Assembly (NCBI GenBank): GCA_039105265.1
Contig: JAPFFF010000002.1
Location: forward strand, 682,001 to 746,000
Length of the DNA stretch: 64,000 nt
Direction of reading: 5' to 3'
Source of the DNA: Tritrichomonas musculus
Taxonomy: Eukaryota; Parabasalia; Tritrichomonadida; Tritrichomonadidae
Under the pieces are notes generated by a model. That model was not told the origin of the DNA, did not search any database, and worked only from the letters and a program-made list of their open reading frames with translations. The position numbers and the translations under genes were made by a program. Within the stretch, counting starts at the first letter, position 1. Every line of letters starts with the position of its first letter. Shown here piece after piece: positions 62,685 through 64,000 of the stretch.

Positions 62685-64000
62685 GAAAAAGAAGAAGAAG
62701 ATGATGAAAATGAAAAAGAAGAAGAAGATGATGAAAATGAAAAAGAAGAAGAAGATGATGAAAATGAAAAAGAAGAAGAAGATGATGAAAATGAAAAAGA
62801 AGAAGAAAATGATGAAAATGAAAAGAAGAAGAAGATGATGAAAATGAAAATGGAAAAGAAGAAGAAGATGATGAAAATGAAAAAGAAGAAGAAAATGAAG
62901 AAGAAGATGATGAAAATGAAAAAGAAGAAGAAGATGATGAAAATGAAAAAGAAGAAGAAGATGATGAAAATGAAAAAGAAGAAGAAGATGATGAAAATGG
63001 AAAAGAAGAAGAAGATGATGAAAATGAAAAAGAAGAAGAAGATGATGAAAATGAAAAAGAAGAAGAAAATGAAGAAGAAGATGATGAAAATGAAAAAGAA
63101 GAAGAAGATGATGAAAATGAAAAAGAAGAAGAAGATGATGAAAATGGAAAAGAAGAAGAAGATGATGAAAATGAAAATGGAAAAGAAGAAGAAGATGATG
63201 AAAATGAAAAAGAAGAAGAAAATGAAGAAGAAGATGATGAAAATGAAAAAGAAGAAGAAGATGATGAAAATGAAAAAGAAGAAGAAGATGATGAAAATGA
63301 AAAAGAAGAAGAAGATGATGAAAATGGAAAAGAAGAAGAAGATGATGAAAATGAAAAAGAAGAAGAAGATGATGAAAATGAAAAAGAAGAAGAAGATGAT
63401 GAAAATGGAAAAGAAGAAGAAGATGATGAAAATGAAAAAGAAGAAGAAGATGATGAAAATGAAAAAGAAGAAGAAGATGATGAAAATGAAAAAGAAGAAG
63501 AAGATGATGAAAATGAAAAAGAAGAAGAAGATGATGAAAATGGAAAAGAAGAAGATGATGAAAATGAAAAAGAAGAAGAAGATGATGAAAATGGAAAAGA
63601 AGAAGAAGATGATGAAAATGAAAAAGAAGAAGAAGATGATGAAAATGAAAAAGAAGAAGAAGATGATGAAAATGGAAAAGAAGAAGAAGAAGATGAAAAT
63701 GAAAAAGAAGAAGAAGATGATGAAAATGAAAAAGAAGAAGAAGATGATGAAAATGAAAAAGAAGAAGAAGAAGAAAATGATGAAAATGGAAAAGAAGAAG
63801 AAGATGATGAAAATGAAAAAGAAGAAGAAGATGATGAAAATGAAAAAGAAGAAGAAAATGATGAAAATGGAAAAGAAGAAGATGATGAAAATGAAAAAGA
63901 AGAAGAAGATGATGAAAATGGAAAAGAAGAAGAAGATGATGAAAATGGAAAAGAAGAAGAAGATGATGAAAATGAAAAAGAAGAAGAAGATGATGAAAAT

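Larger units (their letters stand above)
45800..64000. repeat. Giant purine-rich satellite based on a 27-bp unit, continuing beyond the window
   Basis: The unit is GAAAATGAAAAAGAAGAAGA plus AGATGAT, with common variants GAAAATGGAAAAG and length changes of 3 or 6 bp (GAA or GAT gained or lost). The + strand is almost devoid of C for over 18 kb; C appears only in rare marked variants (GATTCAAATG, AAAACGAAAAAG, AATGCAAATG). In the acidic frame the unit encodes ENEKEEEDD or ENGKEEEDD. Other plus frames encode Met/Lys polymers and the minus strand Leu/His/Phe or Ser/Phe polymers; these long frames are consequences of composition. From 51.97 kb on, occasional AAAAAG to AAAAG losses shift the phase. 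Confidence 0.97.

Overview
The window looks like nuclear DNA of a parabasalid protist, most likely a Tritrichomonas-type trichomonad. The DNA is very AT-rich, the recognised genes are single uninterrupted frames with TAA/TGA stops, intergenic spacers are poor in features, proteins carry Asn/Ser/Lys low complexity, a two-repeat Myb protein of trichomonad style is present, and DNA transposons (MULE, hAT, pogo-like) are abundant. The organism call is an inference; no rRNA or tRNA gene was seen to confirm it.

Layout. 0.4-4.5 kb: a Myb-like transcription factor (+), a decayed RRM-protein relic and a small inverted-repeat element, then an armadillo-type protein with an importin-beta-binding-like N-terminus (-). 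4.5-9.6 kb: no genes, but a stack of small non-autonomous elements: two hairpin elements sharing one GC-rich core with different long arms, a ~95-bp repeat array split by two insertions, and an hAT-type element with 8-bp target duplications. 9.6-10.5 kb: a short-chain dehydrogenase (+). 11.9-14.8 kb: a broken virus-like fossil with HUH-Rep-like, HNH, D5-like helicase and small basic-protein remnants. 15.2-17.8 kb: a small membrane-protein frame and a 1.8-kb inverted-repeat element with 9-bp target duplications. 17.9-21.7 kb: a CIP2A-like helical-repeat/coiled-coil protein and a lineage-specific coiled-coil protein (both -). 21.9-23.5 kb: a foldback element. 24.4-29.0 kb: a complete-looking MULE with an uninterrupted 780-aa transposase and a duplicated, template-switched left end.

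30.5-40.4 kb is the gene-dense part: a winged-helix/Sfr1-like protein (+), a class II eIF4E (4EHP) (+), a GSAP-like propeller protein (-), and a 1,489-aa protein (+) with two internal minisatellites and a mosaic base composition. 41.9-45.7 kb: a pogo-like transposon inserted into the left tip of an internally deleted hAT element. 45.8 kb to the window end: more than 18 kb of 27-bp-based satellite that is nearly free of C on the + strand. It starts as an acidic Glu/Asp/Asn/Lys frame, quickly acquires stops, and then shows higher-order duplication.

The cellular genes do not form an obvious pathway. They cover transcription (Myb), mRNA cap binding (4EHP), a possible recombination factor and several scaffold-type proteins. 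The strongest unusual material is structural: nested transposons, the template-switched MULE end, the hairpin elements, the virus-like Rep/HNH/helicase fossil and the giant purine-rich satellite.
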